The notes below the pieces were generated by a model. That model was not told the origin of the DNA. It made no database searches and was given only the letters and a program-made list of their open reading frames with translations. The position numbers were made by a program, and so were the translations under genes. Below, one piece after another: positions 1 to 10,053 of a stretch of DNA of 64,000 bases; positions within the stretch are counted from its first letter, which is position 1; every line of letters begins with the position of its first letter. The stretch is from Gammaproteobacteria bacterium. Lineage in GTDB: Bacteria; Pseudomonadota; Gammaproteobacteria; Xanthomonadales; SZUA-36. The stretch is from assembly GCA_030426265.1 (NCBI GenBank), contig JAUHYP010000007.1, forward strand, positions 62,001 to 126,000. The letters are read 5' to 3'.

Positions 1-163
1 GGTGGCGAAAGTCGACGTGGACTCCAGCCCGGTAACGCCGAACCAGTACGGCGTGCGCGGCATCCCGACGCTGATGATCTTCCGCGACGGCAACATCCAG
101 GCCATGAAGGTCGGCGGCATTCCCAAGGGCGCCATCCAGTCCTTCATCGAAGAGAACATCTGA
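1..163 (+). CDS. trxA: thioredoxin, C-terminal fragment (5' end outside window)
   Basis: The last 53 codons of a thioredoxin are visible, reading in frame from base 2 to a TGA at 161-163. The segment VAKVDVDSSP...YGVRGIPTLMIF matches the second half of the thioredoxin fold, including the conserved cis-proline loop GIPTL that packs against the redox site, and the usual ending FIEENI. The CGPC active site lies upstream of the window and cannot be checked. Thioredoxin is a cytoplasmic disulfide reductase. Being followed by rho is the order known from E. coli and many other gammaproteobacteria, which supports trxA over other Trx-fold proteins. Confidence 0.9.
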   Translation, partial: VAKVDVDSSPVTPNQYGVRGIPTLMIFRDGNIQAMKVGGIPKGAIQSFIEENI

Positions 164-188
164 AGGGCTTGACGCCCTGAGCTCCACG

Positions 189-215
189 CGGGCGCCCGGG
201 CTTCCCGGGCGCCCG
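189..215 (+). terminator. strong GC hairpin after trxA
   Basis: A perfect 12-bp stem (189-200 with 204-215) closes a 3-nt loop 25 bases after the trxA stop. No T-run follows, so it is either a 3'-end stabilising hairpin, a poor intrinsic terminator or a pause site ahead of the rho leader. Confidence 0.55.
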
Positions 216-495
216 TGACGCACGTCCCCCGGCGCTGGACGCTGGGAGTGTTCCATGCTAATTTCTTCTCATCTCCAGCGGGTGTCCTACTCGGCCCGAG
301 CGTCTTCCCGGTCACGATAACAGCGAACAAGAGTCCGCAAACCGGGATTGAGCGCGGCCACAACAACGCCAAAAGATCGAGGCGACACTCCACGGGCGAC
401 CGCTGGCCCTGAAGACTTTCCCTGAGCAGGACCGACACCGAAGACCTGTTGACCTTCCCCGCCGGGCGTACGCCCGCATCATTCGACCAAGAATC
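216..495 (+). promoter_or_regulatory. rho 5' leader region
   Basis: About 280 bases lie between the trxA hairpin and rho, with no gene apart from a possible 21-codon leader peptide. The part after 320 is rich in C and A with few strong hairpins (for example around 355-375), as expected of a Rho-loading region. In E. coli rho is autoregulated by Rho-dependent attenuation in its leader; the same arrangement here is inference. I see no convincing -35/-10 pair. Confidence 0.45.
255..320 (+). CDS. possible rho leader peptide
   Basis: A 21-residue reading frame starts at ATG 255 (MLISSHLQRVS...) and stops at TAA 318-320. It is preceded by GGGAG with a 6-base spacer, a good ribosome-binding site. 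It is rich in Ser and Arg and has an aromatic residue in the middle. E. coli carries a leader peptide gene (rhoL) in the same place, with a similarly Ser/Arg-rich C-terminus, but homology cannot be shown over so short a length. Its role, if real, would be translation-coupled control of Rho termination in the leader. Confidence 0.35.
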   Translation: MLISSHLQRVSYSARASSRSR

Positions 496-1752
496 ATGAA
501 TCTCACCGAACTGAAGCAAAAACCGATTGCCCAGCTGTTGGACATCGCCAACGAGATGAACCTGGAGAACGTCGCGCGTTCCCGCAAACAGGACATCATC
601 TTTTCCATCCTCAAGGCCCATGCCAAGAGCGGCGAAAGCATCTACGGCGAAGGCGTACTGGAAATCCTGCAGGACGGCTTCGGCTTCCTGCGCTCGGCGG
701 ACTCGAGCTACCTGGCAGGCCCGGACGACATCTACGTCTCGCCCAGCCAGATCCGGCGCTTCAACCTGCGCACCGGCGACATGCTCACCGGCAAGATCCG
801 GCCCCCGAAGGACAGCGAACGCTACTTCGCCCTGCTGAAGGTCGAAACGCTCAACTACGAGTCCCCGGACGCGGCCAAGTCCAAAATCCTGTTCGAGAAC
901 CTGACGGCGGAGTTCCCGACCAAGCAGGCGAAACTCGAGCGCGGCAACGGCAGTACGGAAGACATCACCGCGCGCATCATCGACCTGGTGGCGCCCATCG
1001 GATTCGGCCAGCGCGGCCTGGTGGTCTCGCCGCCCAAGGCGGGCAAGACCATCATGCTGCAGAACATCGCCACCAGCATCCGGGCGAACCACCCGGACGC
1101 CAAGATGATCATCCTGCTGATCGACGAGCGTCCCGAGGAAGTGACCGAAATGCAGCGCTCGGTGGATGCCGAGGTGATCGCCTCCACCTTCGACGAGCCG
1201 GCCTCGCGCCATGTCCAGGTGGCGGAAATGGTCATCGAGCGGGCCAAGCGCCTGGTCGAGCACCAGAACGAGGTGGTGATCCTCCTCGATTCCATCACCC
1301 GCCTGGCCCGCGCCTACAACACGGTGGCCCCCTCTTCCGGGAAGGTACTCACGGGCGGCGTGGATGCCAACGCCCTTCAGCGCCCGAAGCGATTTTTCGG
1401 TGCGGCGCGCAACGTGACCGAGGGCGGCTCCCTGACGATCATCGCCACCGCGCTGGTCGATACTGGCTCGAAGATGGACGAGGTGATCTACGAAGAATTC
1501 AAGGGCACGGGCAACATGGAGGTGCACCTGAACCGCCGCGTGGCGGAACGGCGCATCTATCCGGCCATCGACATCAACCGCTCCGGCACGCGTCGCGAGG
1601 AACTGATGATCGATCAGGCCATGCTGCAGAAGGTCTGGATCCTGCGCAAACTGCTGCACCCCATGGATGAAGCCCAGGCCATCGAGTTCATGCTCGACAA
1701 GCTCAAAGCGACGAAGACCAACGAGGAATTCTTCCAGTTCATGAAGCGCTGA
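496..1752 (+). CDS. rho: transcription termination factor Rho
   Basis: A hexameric RNA-dependent ATPase that binds C-rich nascent RNA and releases it from RNA polymerase. The 418-residue product is nearly collinear with E. coli Rho (419). It has the N-terminal helical domain (MNLTELKQ...), the cold-shock-like RNA-binding fold with DGFGFLR near residue 60, Walker A PPKAGKT at residues 179-185, Walker B LLIDE and VVILLDSI, the Q-loop [10 protein letters not shown] and the R-loop region. The start has the canonical family N-terminus. It follows trxA and a long leader. There is no sign of truncation or inserted domains. Confidence 0.98.
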   Translation: MNLTELKQKPIAQLLDIANEMNLENVARSRKQDIIFSILKAHAKSGESIYGEGVLEILQDGFGFLRSADSSYLAGPDDIYVSPSQIRRFNLRTGDMLTGKIRPPKDSERYFALLKVETLNYESPDAAKSKILFENLTAEFPTKQAKLERGNGSTEDITARIIDLVAPIGFGQRGLVVSPPKAGKTIMLQNIATSIRANHPDAKMIILLIDERPEEVTEMQRSVDAEVIASTFDEPASRHVQVAEMVIERAKRLVEHQNEVVILLDSITRLARAYNTVAPSSGKVLTGGVDANALQRPKRFFGAARNVTEGGSLTIIATALVDTGSKMDEVIYEEFKGTGNMEVHLNRRVAERRIYPAIDINRSGTRREELMIDQAMLQKVWILRKLLHPMDEAQAIEFMLDKLKATKTNEEFFQFMKR

Positions 1753-1790
1753 GGCACTTCATTCCCTGAAGAACCATCCGCATTCCTTAC

Positions 1791-1816
1791 GAGGCCCGGC
1801 CACCCTGGCCGGCCTC
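1791..1816 (+). terminator. hairpin downstream of rho
   Basis: An 11-bp stem with one bulged base and a 3-nt loop (GAGGC...GCCTC) lies about 40 bases after the rho stop. It is followed by GCAAAAG rather than a T-run, so it may be a 3' boundary hairpin rather than an efficient intrinsic terminator. Confidence 0.45.
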
Positions 1817-1920
1817 GCAAAAGCCACGCCACCCCGGCGGGCCGGCAACGCCTACGAGACTTGACGTACGCCCTTCCGGCGACAATGCTGGACGGGTGAC
1901 TCACGACAAGGAGCGATGCC

Positions 1921-2289
1921 ATGCAGCTTGGCGCTTTCTCCGTCAGCCTGGCCGTAAAGGACCTGGCGGCGTCCCGCGACTTCTACGCCAAACTGGGCTT
2001 CGAGCCCTTCGCCGGCGACGGCGAGCACTACCAGATCCTCAAGAACGGTGACACGGTCATCGGACTGTTCCAGGGCATGTTCGAAGACAACATCCTCACC
2101 TTCAACCCCAAATGGGACGCCTCCTGCAACACGCTCGAAGGCGCCCCCGACGTCCGTGAAATCGCCGCCAGCCTCCGCGCCGACGGCCTCGAGCTCATGC
2201 AAGCCACCCTCGACGGCGACGCCGGCCCCGGCAGCTTCGTCGTCATGGACCCCGACGGCAACCCGGTCCTCATCGACCAGCACGTCTGA
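1921..2289 (+). CDS. VOC-superfamily (glyoxalase/bleomycin-resistance fold) protein
   Basis: A 122-residue single-module vicinal-oxygen-chelate protein. The paired beta-alpha-beta-beta-beta units are visible: AFSVSLAVKDLAASRDFYAKLGFEPF begins the first, and the second ends FVVMDPDGNPVLIDQH, the usual DPDGN turn and last metal-ligand strand. The ATG is preceded by AAGGAG with an 8-base spacer (ACAAGGAGCGATGCCATG). Such proteins are metal-dependent lyases, dioxygenases or resistance proteins, and the substrate cannot be inferred here. It appears to be a single gene transcribed away from rho. The following 400 bases contain no gene. Confidence 0.85.
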   Translation: MQLGAFSVSLAVKDLAASRDFYAKLGFEPFAGDGEHYQILKNGDTVIGLFQGMFEDNILTFNPKWDASCNTLEGAPDVREIAASLRADGLELMQATLDGDAGPGSFVVMDPDGNPVLIDQHV

Positions 2290-2312
2290 CACTTCGTTGG
2301 ACGCCGCGGCCA

Positions 2313-2342
2313 CTGACCCCCCTCTGTTCGAGACACGCATGA
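2313..2342 (+). repeat. partial copy of the nested palindromic repeat (arm only)
   Basis: This stretch has CCCCCCTCTGTTCGAGAC followed by ACGCATGA. It is the reverse complement of the right arm and adjoining core end of the full element at 2574-2667. No matching second arm is nearby, so it looks like a truncated copy. It starts 24 bases after the VOC gene. Confidence 0.7.
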
Positions 2343-2366
2343 GTGGCAATAGGGCCGCTGCGGCCA

Positions 2367-2460
2367 CCACACCCCCTCCTCCCGGGGCACGCATGAACCC
2401 GTCCATGGGGCTCTTCGGCGCCGTCCATGGCGCCGAAGGCCCCGGGAGAAGGGGGTGTGG
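2367..2460 (+). repeat. nested palindromic repeat, copy B
   Basis: Outer arms 2367-2388 and 2439-2460 are 22-bp inverted repeats with one mismatch (CCACACCCCCT...CGGGGC). Between them is an asymmetric segment ACGCATGAACCCGTCC... and an inner palindrome TTCGGCGCC (2414-2422) / GGCGCCGAA (2429-2437). The core is the reverse complement of the core in the copy at 2574-2667, but the arms have a different sequence. Apparently non-coding. Confidence 0.8.
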
Positions 2461-2573
2461 CGTCCACAGCTGCATTGGGGCGAGTGAAGCCAGAAAAGAT
2501 CGTCAGGGCTGCGAGGCGATCGAGAGCTTCCAAACGACAGCGCGCACCACGCTCCCGGATGGAGCCGTGGACG

Positions 2574-2667
2574 CTTACCCCCCTCTGTTCGAGACCTTCG
2601 GCGCCATGGACGGCGCCGAAGAGCTCCAGGGATGGATTCATGCGTGTCTCGAACAGAGGGGGGTAAG
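2574..2667 (+). repeat. nested palindromic repeat, copy C
   Basis: Perfect 22-bp outer arms 2574-2595 and 2646-2667 (CTTACCCCCCTCTG... / ...CAGAGGGGGGTAAG) enclose the inner palindrome TTCGGCGCC-atggac-GGCGCCGAA and the tail GAGCTCCAGGGATGG...CATGCGT. With copy B it fills most of the 415-base gap (2290-2704) between the VOC and DUF1287 genes. I see no other gene in that gap; the stretch 2461-2573 holds nothing recognisable. Confidence 0.85.
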
Positions 2668-2704
2668 TGGCCGCGGCGGCCCTACGAAGACGCATGCGCT
2701 CACC

Positions 2705-3367
2705 ATGGACAGGCGACCTCGCAAGTTTCATGGTCACTTGGCATGGCTTCGGAGTCAGTGCCGACTGCTGTCGGCGATTTGCGTAGCCCTGGTGGCATCG
2801 GGTCCGGTGGCGGCGGATCCGGTGGTGGAGGGGCTGGTGGCGGCGGCGATTGCCAGGACGGAGGTGGCGGTACGGTATGACCCTTCGTATCGGGCGATTG
2901 CGTATCCCGGTGGGGATGTGCGGGACGATCGGGGGGTGTGCACGGACGTGGTGATTCGTTCGTACCGGGCGATCGGTTTCGATCTGCAGCAGGCGGTGCA
3001 CGAGGACATGACGGTCGCGTTCGACGCGTATCCATCACGCGAGCAGTGGGGCCTGGAGCGGCCGGATCCGAACATCGACCATCGGCGCGTGCCGAACCTG
3101 CAGGTGTTCTTCAAGCGTGTCGGGGCCGAGGTGCCCGTCACGGATGACCCCTCGGACTACCAGCCCGGGGACGTGGTCACCTGGCTGCTTTTCGGGCGCC
3201 TGCCCCACATCGGCATCGTGACCGACCGCATTCATCCCGTCAGCGGCGAACCGCTGATCGCGCACAACGCCGGCGACGGCACCCGCCTCGACGACATGCT
3301 CTTCACCCACCCCATCACGGGCCATTACCGATACCTGCCAGCCCCCGAACTCGCGGACACGCCCTGA
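2705..3367 (+). CDS. DUF1287 family secreted protein
   Basis: A 220-residue protein with an N-terminal export signal (basic start, hydrophobic LLSAICVALVASG, cleavage near VAA-DP). The mature part carries the DUF1287 signature: RYDPSYRAIAYPGGDV, DRGVCTDVVIRSYRAIGFDLQ, HEDM, the run of Asp/His in DPNIDHRRVPNL, and the ending HNAGDG...GHYRYL. The CTDV Cys and later His residues resemble an NlpC/P60-like papain-fold catalytic arrangement, but no reaction is established. An open frame continues far upstream only because repeats B and C happen to lack stops; the signal peptide fixes the start near ATG 2705. No clear ribosome-binding site precedes it. Confidence 0.8.
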   Translation: MDRRPRKFHGHLAWLRSQCRLLSAICVALVASGPVAADPVVEGLVAAAIARTEVAVRYDPSYRAIAYPGGDVRDDRGVCTDVVIRSYRAIGFDLQQAVHEDMTVAFDAYPSREQWGLERPDPNIDHRRVPNLQVFFKRVGAEVPVTDDPSDYQPGDVVTWLLFGRLPHIGIVTDRIHPVSGEPLIAHNAGDGTRLDDMLFTHPITGHYRYLPAPELADTP

Positions 3368-3592
3368 GCAGATCACTATGGGCTCGGTACGCAGCGTCCT
3401 GCCGCGTACGGTCCTCCGCACACAGTGTGGACCGCCCCCTCTCCCAACTCCGATCCCGCCGGACTGAGAAGTTGCTCCTTGCCAGCCGAGTTTTCGAGCC
3501 AACTGGAGGGCTTGCCAAAGTTTGGGACCAGTACTGGAGCGCGGTAGGTTGTTCTACAGGCATGCGAAATAGTGGGGAGAGGCCTGTGCCCT

Positions 3593-3711
3593 GGCCTTTC
3601 CGGGACCTTCGGCGCCAGGGACAAGGTGAGACCGCGAAGCGGTCGAGAGGGCGGCCTGGGCCGCGGCGCCGAAGAGCCCCAGGGATGGGTTCATGCGTGT
3701 CCTGGGAGGCC
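3593..3711 (+). repeat. nested palindromic repeat, copy D with enlarged centre
   Basis: This carries the same inner arms TTCGGCGCC (3608-3616) and GGCGCCGAA (3665-3673) and the same tail GAGCCCCAGGGATGG...CATGCGTGTC as copies B and C. The centre between the inner arms is 48 bases instead of 6 and contains its own small hairpin (GACCGCGAAGCGGTC). The outer arms (GGCC...GGGAC / GTCC...GGCC) match imperfectly. It lies in the 374-base gap 3368-3741 after the DUF1287 gene. The remaining 3368-3592 holds no gene or RNA I recognise. Confidence 0.7.
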
Positions 3712-3728
3712 CTGTTGGCGGGCCTCCC
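3704..3728 (-). terminator. hairpin after prpC
   Basis: A perfect 9-bp stem GGGAGGCCC / GGGCCTCCC with a 7-base loop lies 13 bases past the prpC stop. There is no T-run, so it could be a stabilising 3' hairpin rather than an intrinsic terminator. Its left half overlaps the right arm of repeat copy D. Confidence 0.5.
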
Positions 3729-3741
3729 ATGCACGAAACGT

Positions 3742-4878
3742 TCAGCGATCCGAGATGGGAACGTAAGACCTCGGCTCCGGGCCGGTGTAGTCGGCGGAGG
3801 GACGGATGATGCGGTTGTTGGCGCGCTGCTCGAAGCAGTGGGCCGACCAGCCGGTCACGCGGGACATGACGAAGATGGGGGTGAACAGCTTCGTGGGAAT
3901 GCCCATGAAGTGATAGGCCGAGGCGTGGAAGAAGTCCGCGTTGGCGAACATGTTCTTCTGTTCTTTCATCGTCCGCTCGACGGCCTCGGAGACGGCGTAG
4001 AGCACCGTGTCGCCCTTGAGTTCGGACAGCTGCTTCGACCAGCCCTTGATGATGGCGTTGCGCGGGTCGCGCAGGCGGTAGACCGCGTGGCCGAAGCCCA
4101 TGATCAATTCCTTGGCCGTGAGCTTGCGCAGCACGTCGGCGACGGCCTCGTCGGCGGAACCGTACTGCTCGATCATGTCCATGGCCGCTTCGTTGGCGCC
4201 GCCGTGCAGCGGGCCGCGCAGCGAGCCGATGGCCGCGGTGATGCACGAGTGCAGGTCCGAAAGCGTGGAAGCGCACACGCGCGCCGTGAAGGTGGAGGCG
4301 TTGAACTCGTGTTCGGCATAGAGGATCAGGGACACGTCCATGACCCGCGCCTCGAGCTCGGTGGGTTCGCGGTCCAGCAGCATGCGCAGGAAGTGCGCGC
4401 CCAGGCCGTCCTCGTCGGAATCGGTGTCCACCCGCACGCCGTCATGGCTGTAGCGGTACCAGTACACCACCATGCCGGGCAGCGTGGCCAGCAGGCGTTC
4501 GGCGACATCCTGCTGGTGGCTGAAGTCACCCTCCTGTTCCAGGTTGCCCAGCACCGAGCAGCCCGTGCGCATCACGTCCATGGGGTGGGCGTCGGCGGGC
4601 AGGCGCTCGAGCACTTCGCGGAGCTTCTCCGGCAGGACGCGCAGGCCCTTCAGCTTGGCCTTCCAGGGTTCCAGCTGCGCCTGCGTGGGCAGTTCGCCCT
4701 TCAGCAGCAGGTAGGCCACTTCGTAGAAGGTGGACTGCTCGGCGAGTTCGACCACGTCGTATCCGCGGTAGCGCAGGCTGTTGCCCTCAGCGCCGACGGT
4801 GCAGATCTTCGTTTCACCGGCAGACTGGCCGCGCAGGCCGGCGCCGGTGTTCTTCTTCACGGCGGGTGCTTCGCCCAT
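3742..4878 (-). CDS. prpC: 2-methylcitrate synthase
   Basis: Condenses propionyl-CoA with oxaloacetate in the cytoplasmic 2-methylcitrate cycle. The 378 residues align along the whole length with PrpC rather than the longer GltA citrate synthase: CTVGAEGNSLRYRGYD, HPMDVMRTGCSVLG, LYAEHEFNASTFTARV, LRGPLHGGANE, MGFGHAVYR and the ending ARANNRIIRPSADYTGPE. The active-site histidines sit in HGGANE and GFGH. I prefer ATG 4878, which has GAGGAG 8 bases upstream; a TTG at 4884 overlaps the prpB stop but its spacing is poor. It is the last gene of mdh-prpB-prpC. No prpD, acnD or prpR lies in the window. Confidence 0.93.
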   Translation of the reverse strand: MGEAPAVKKNTGAGLRGQSAGETKICTVGAEGNSLRYRGYDVVELAEQSTFYEVAYLLLKGELPTQAQLEPWKAKLKGLRVLPEKLREVLERLPADAHPMDVMRTGCSVLGNLEQEGDFSHQQDVAERLLATLPGMVVYWYRYSHDGVRVDTDSDEDGLGAHFLRMLLDREPTELEARVMDVSLILYAEHEFNASTFTARVCASTLSDLHSCITAAIGSLRGPLHGGANEAAMDMIEQYGSADEAVADVLRKLTAKELIMGFGHAVYRLRDPRNAIIKGWSKQLSELKGDTVLYAVSEAVERTMKEQKNMFANADFFHASAYHFMGIPTKLFTPIFVMSRVTGWSAHCFEQRANNRIIRPSADYTGPEPRSYVPISDR

Positions 4879-4880
4879 TC

Positions 4881-5768
4881 TCAATTCTCCTCGTTCCGGC
4901 TGAACAGTTCGTCCAGCTTGTTTTCGAAGTCGTGGTAGCCCAGGTAGCCGTACAGCTCCTCCCGGGTCTGCATGATGTCGATCAGCTCGCGCTGGTGCCC
5001 CTGGGCCAGCAGGCCCTTGTAGACCGTTTCGGCGCCCTTGTTCATGGCCCGGTAGGCCGAGCAGCAGTACAGCACGATGTCCACGCCCGCCTCGCCGAGT
5101 TCGGGCGTGGTGAACAGTGGTGTATGCCCGAATTCGGTGATGTTGGCCAGGATCGGGACGCCGACAGCCTCACGGAAGGCGCGGTACTGGTCCAGCGTCT
5201 GGACCGCTTCCGGGAAGATCATGTCCGCACCGGCCTCGACGCAGGCCACGGCGCGTTCCACCGCCTTGTCCATGCCCTCCACCGCGAGCGCGTCGGTCCG
5301 CGCCATGATGACGAAGCCCTCGTCGGTGCGCGCATCCACGGCGGCCTTGATGCGGTCCACCATCTCCGCCTGGCTGACGATGGCCTTGCCGGGGCGGTGC
5401 CCGCAGCGCTTCTGGGCCACCTGGTCTTCCATGTGCATCGCGGCGGCGCCGTCGCGGATCAGCGACTTCACCGTTCGCGCGATGTTGAAGGCGCCGCCGA
5501 AGCCGGTGTCCACGTCGACCAGCAACGGCAGGTCGCAGACGGCCGTGATGCGGCGGATGTCCGTGAGCACGTCGTCCAGGGTACTGATGCCCAGGTCCGG
5601 AACGCCCAGGGAGTTGGCCGCCACGCCGCCGCCAGACAGGTAGACGGCCCGGTGGCCGACGGCCTGCGCCATGCGCGCGGTGTAGGCATTGATGGCGCCG
5701 ACGACCTGGAGCGGTGCGTGTTCACGCACCGCGTCACGAAACTTAATTCCCGGTGATTGTTTATTCAA
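4881..5768 (-). CDS. prpB: 2-methylisocitrate lyase
   Basis: Cleaves 2-methylisocitrate to pyruvate and succinate. The 295-residue product has the PEP-mutase/isocitrate-lyase superfamily barrel: [14 protein letters not shown], the metal-binding [24 protein letters not shown] with the catalytic KRCGH loop, and [10 protein letters not shown]. The start codon is TTG (5768-5766): AAGGA lies 6 bases upstream and the N-terminus MNKQSPG is the expected length, while no ATG is available nearby. It begins 30 bases after the mdh stop and abuts prpC, so the three look co-transcribed. Succinate and pyruvate feed the TCA cycle in which the neighbouring Mdh acts. Confidence 0.93.
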   Translation of the reverse strand: MNKQSPGIKFRDAVREHAPLQVVGAINAYTARMAQAVGHRAVYLSGGGVAANSLGVPDLGISTLDDVLTDIRRITAVCDLPLLVDVDTGFGGAFNIARTVKSLIRDGAAAMHMEDQVAQKRCGHRPGKAIVSQAEMVDRIKAAVDARTDEGFVIMARTDALAVEGMDKAVERAVACVEAGADMIFPEAVQTLDQYRAFREAVGVPILANITEFGHTPLFTTPELGEAGVDIVLYCCSAYRAMNKGAETVYKGLLAQGHQRELIDIMQTREELYGYLGYHDFENKLDELFSRNEEN

Positions 5769-5798
5769 AACAAATCCTTACGAGATATTTATTACAAA

Positions 5799-6776
5799 TT
5801 ACAGGAGATGTGAGACGGCGTCCCGTTCCTCGCGCAACTCGGCTTCCGTGGCATCCATCTTCTCGCGGCTGAAGGCGTCGACCTCCAGGCCCTCGACGAT
5901 GGTGTAGTCGCCGCCCGAGCAGGTGCAGGGGTAGGAATAGATCACACCCGGCTCGATGCCGTAGGCGCCGGTGGACGGCACGGCCATGGACACCCAGTCG
6001 CCTTCCGGCGTCCCGATGGCCCAGCTGCGCATGTGGTCGATGGCGGCGGAAGCCGCCGAGGCCGCGCTCGAGGCGCCGCGCGCCTTGATGATGGCGGCGC
6101 CGCGCTGCTGCACGGTCGGGATGAAGGTGTCGCGGTACCAGTCCTGTTCCACACCGGCGGCCAGGCCGCCCTCCCCCGTTTCCGTGAAGCGGATGTCCGG
6201 GTACTGGGTAGAGGAGTGGTTGCCCCAGATGATCATCTTGCGGATGTCGCCGTGATGCTTGCCGGTCTTCTCGGCCATCTGCGCCAGGGCCCGGTTGTGG
6301 TCCAGGCGGGTCATGGCGGTGAAGTTGCGCGGGTTCAGGTCCGGGGCCGCCGCCTGGGCGATCAGGGCGTTGGTGTTGGCCGGGTTGCCGACCACGAGCA
6401 CCTTCACGTCGCGGCTGGCGTGGTCGTTCAGCGCCTTGCCCTGCGGGCCGAAGATCTTGCCGTTTTCCGTCAGCAGGTCGGCGCGCTCCATGCCCGGGCC
6501 GCGCGGACGTGCACCCACCAGCAGGGCGTAGTCCGTACCCTTGAAGGCCACGTTGGGGTCATCGGTGGTCACCACGTCGGCCAGCAGCGGGAACGCCGCA
6601 TCCTTGAGTTCCATGGCCACACCGCCGAGGGCGCCCAGGGCCGGGGTGATTTCCAGCAGTTGCAGGATGACCGGCTGGTCCTTGCCCAGCATGTCGCCGG
6701 AGGCGATGCGGAAGCACAGTTGATAGCCGATCTGGCCGGCGGCGCCGGTAATTGCCACGCGGACGGGTTGTTTCAT
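5799..6776 (-). CDS. mdh: NAD-dependent malate dehydrogenase
   Basis: Interconverts malate and oxaloacetate in the TCA cycle. The 325 residues are the usual length for the cytosolic-type bacterial/chloroplast-like MDH. The N-terminal Rossmann motif is [11 protein letters not shown]; next are the mobile loop [15 protein letters not shown] with substrate-binding arginines, then [10 protein letters not shown], the arginine of TRLDHNRA, and the catalytic histidine in [12 protein letters not shown]. Start ATG 6776 is preceded by GAGGAG at good spacing; an in-frame extension to 6926 lacks homology. It heads the mdh-prpB-prpC operon, which would supply oxaloacetate directly to PrpC. It is transcribed divergently from pdxB. 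Confidence 0.95.
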   Translation of the reverse strand: MKQPVRVAITGAAGQIGYQLCFRIASGDMLGKDQPVILQLLEITPALGALGGVAMELKDAAFPLLADVVTTDDPNVAFKGTDYALLVGARPRGPGMERADLLTENGKIFGPQGKALNDHASRDVKVLVVGNPANTNALIAQAAAPDLNPRNFTAMTRLDHNRALAQMAEKTGKHHGDIRKMIIWGNHSSTQYPDIRFTETGEGGLAAGVEQDWYRDTFIPTVQQRGAAIIKARGASSAASAASAAIDHMRSWAIGTPEGDWVSMAVPSTGAYGIEPGVIYSYPCTCSGGDYTIVEGLEVDAFSREKMDATEAELREERDAVSHLL

Positions 6777-6970
6777 CGATGAACTCCTCGAACACTTCGG
6801 TGGGCGGCCCACCCGTCTCCGGATCACCCGGATTCCTGCCTCGATGGGGGGCGGACCTGTGGGAACGTCAAATCCGTGCCATTGTAACCGATACGGATTT
6901 CCAACTTGACCCCGATTGGGGTTCAATGGCCCGCCCGGGCGACGAATTTCCGTTTGAACCTCCCCAATTG

Positions 6971-8035
6971 ATGAAAGCCCTCGCCGACGAACAGATGAGC
7001 GACCTGGCCGGAACCTTCGGCCGGCACCTCGAGGTGCGCACGCGTCCTGGCCGATCGATCACTCCGGACGACCTGGGCGACGCGGAGGTCCTGCTCGTGC
7101 GCTCCGTGACCCGTGTCGATGCCGGGTTGCTGGAAGGCAGCCGTGTGCGCTTCGTGGGCAGCGCCACCATCGGCACGGACCACCTGGACACCGACTGGCT
7201 GGATGCCCGGGGCATCGCCTGGGCCAGCGCACCGGGCTGCAATGCCGAATCCGCGGCGCAATACACCCTGGGAATGATGCTGCTGGCCTGTCGGCGCATG
7301 GACCAACGCCTGGACGCGCAGCGCGTGGCGTTGATCGGCCACGGCAACGTGGGACGCCATCTGCACCGACTGCTGGACCGGCTCGGCGTGACCGTCACCG
7401 TCTGCGACCCACCCCTCACCGAAACCGGCGCCCTTACAGACGGCGCGAGCCATCGGGAAGCCTTTGGTTGCGACATCGTCAGCTTGCACGTGCCCTATAC
7501 AGAGACGGGCCTCTGGGCGACGGCCGGCCTTGTGGGAGAAGAACAGTTCGACTGGATGCCCATGGGCGGGCTGCTGGTCAATACGTCCCGGGGCGGCGTG
7601 GTGGACCGGTCGGCACTGAACCACGCTCGACATGTCCACCTGGCGCTCGATACCTGGCCGGGGGAGCCCGATATCGTCCCGGACCTGCTGGCACGCGCCA
7701 CCGTGGCCACGCCCCACGTCGCCGGTTACAGCGTCGAAGGCAAGCTCCGGGGCACGCGCATGGTCCTTGAGGCCTTCCTGCGCTGGTCGGGCCAGTCGGC
7801 GCCCCCCGTGGGCGCTGACGCACCGGCCACGGACGCGGTGGCGCTGGATCTTTCCAGAGGCCTGGATGGTTCGCTGACCAGCGCCATCATCGCCGCCACG
7901 AAGGTCGAATCGGACGACGCCCGCATGCGCTCAGCCGGCCCCATCGACGCCACCCAATTCGATCGCCTGCGCCGGGCCCACACCCCGCGCCACGAGTTTT
8001 TGTGGACGCGCCCTGACCAGTCGACCAATCCTTGA
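6971..8035 (+). CDS. pdxB: erythronate-4-phosphate dehydrogenase
   Basis: Oxidises 4-phospho-D-erythronate in the DXP-dependent pyridoxal phosphate pathway of gammaproteobacteria. The 354-residue D-2-hydroxyacid dehydrogenase has MKALADEQM (compare MKILVDENM of E. coli), [32 protein letters not shown], a Rossmann glycine loop GHGNVG, and the catalytic Arg, Glu and His in [16 protein letters not shown] and [13 protein letters not shown] chose ATG 6971 because homology begins there; an in-frame ATG at 6926 adds 15 unlike residues. The ribosome-binding site is weak. The C-terminus (after about residue 270) is poorly conserved, as is usual for PdxB. Confidence 0.92.
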   Translation: MKALADEQMSDLAGTFGRHLEVRTRPGRSITPDDLGDAEVLLVRSVTRVDAGLLEGSRVRFVGSATIGTDHLDTDWLDARGIAWASAPGCNAESAAQYTLGMMLLACRRMDQRLDAQRVALIGHGNVGRHLHRLLDRLGVTVTVCDPPLTETGALTDGASHREAFGCDIVSLHVPYTETGLWATAGLVGEEQFDWMPMGGLLVNTSRGGVVDRSALNHARHVHLALDTWPGEPDIVPDLLARATVATPHVAGYSVEGKLRGTRMVLEAFLRWSGQSAPPVGADAPATDAVALDLSRGLDGSLTSAIIAATKVESDDARMRSAGPIDATQFDRLRRAHTPRHEFLWTRPDQSTNP

Positions 8036-8123
8036 ACCCGGCCAAAGCGAAAACCGCGTTCCCGCCCTGAGCCAGATTGTCATTCCGGGCCCCAAAACAC
8101 CCCCAAAGCCCCGGAAAAACCTG

Positions 8124-8129
8124 TACAAT
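8124..8129 (+). promoter_or_regulatory. possible -10 element for typA
   Basis: TACAAT lies 40 bases ahead of the typA ATG in an otherwise GC-rich gap. The matching -35 is poor (a CCAAAG-like hexamer 17 bases upstream), so this is only a suggestion. Confidence 0.35.
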
Positions 8130-8168
8130 GCGCCGCCCTCTTTTCCGCGCCTTCCAGCGACAATTCCA

Positions 8169-10010
<1,842 letters not shown>

Positions 10011-10053
10011 TCACGAACCCGGGGCGCCGAACCCGGGCGGACACTAACAATTC

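Noticed and set aside
1861-1886. TTGACG...GACAAT as a promoter for the VOC gene
   Set aside because: The spacer is only 14 bases; with 17 bases the -10 is poor.
2048-2704. Long open frame running from the VOC gene through the repeats into the DUF1287 gene
   Set aside because: It overlaps the VOC gene out of frame and reads through palindromic repeats; the signal peptide at 2705 marks the real start.
6897-6928. Dyad TTGACCCC...GGGGTTCAA between mdh and pdxB as an operator or promoter
   Set aside because: It lies close to the pdxB start, no matching -10 is in place, and one short imperfect dyad in a GC-rich gap is not enough.
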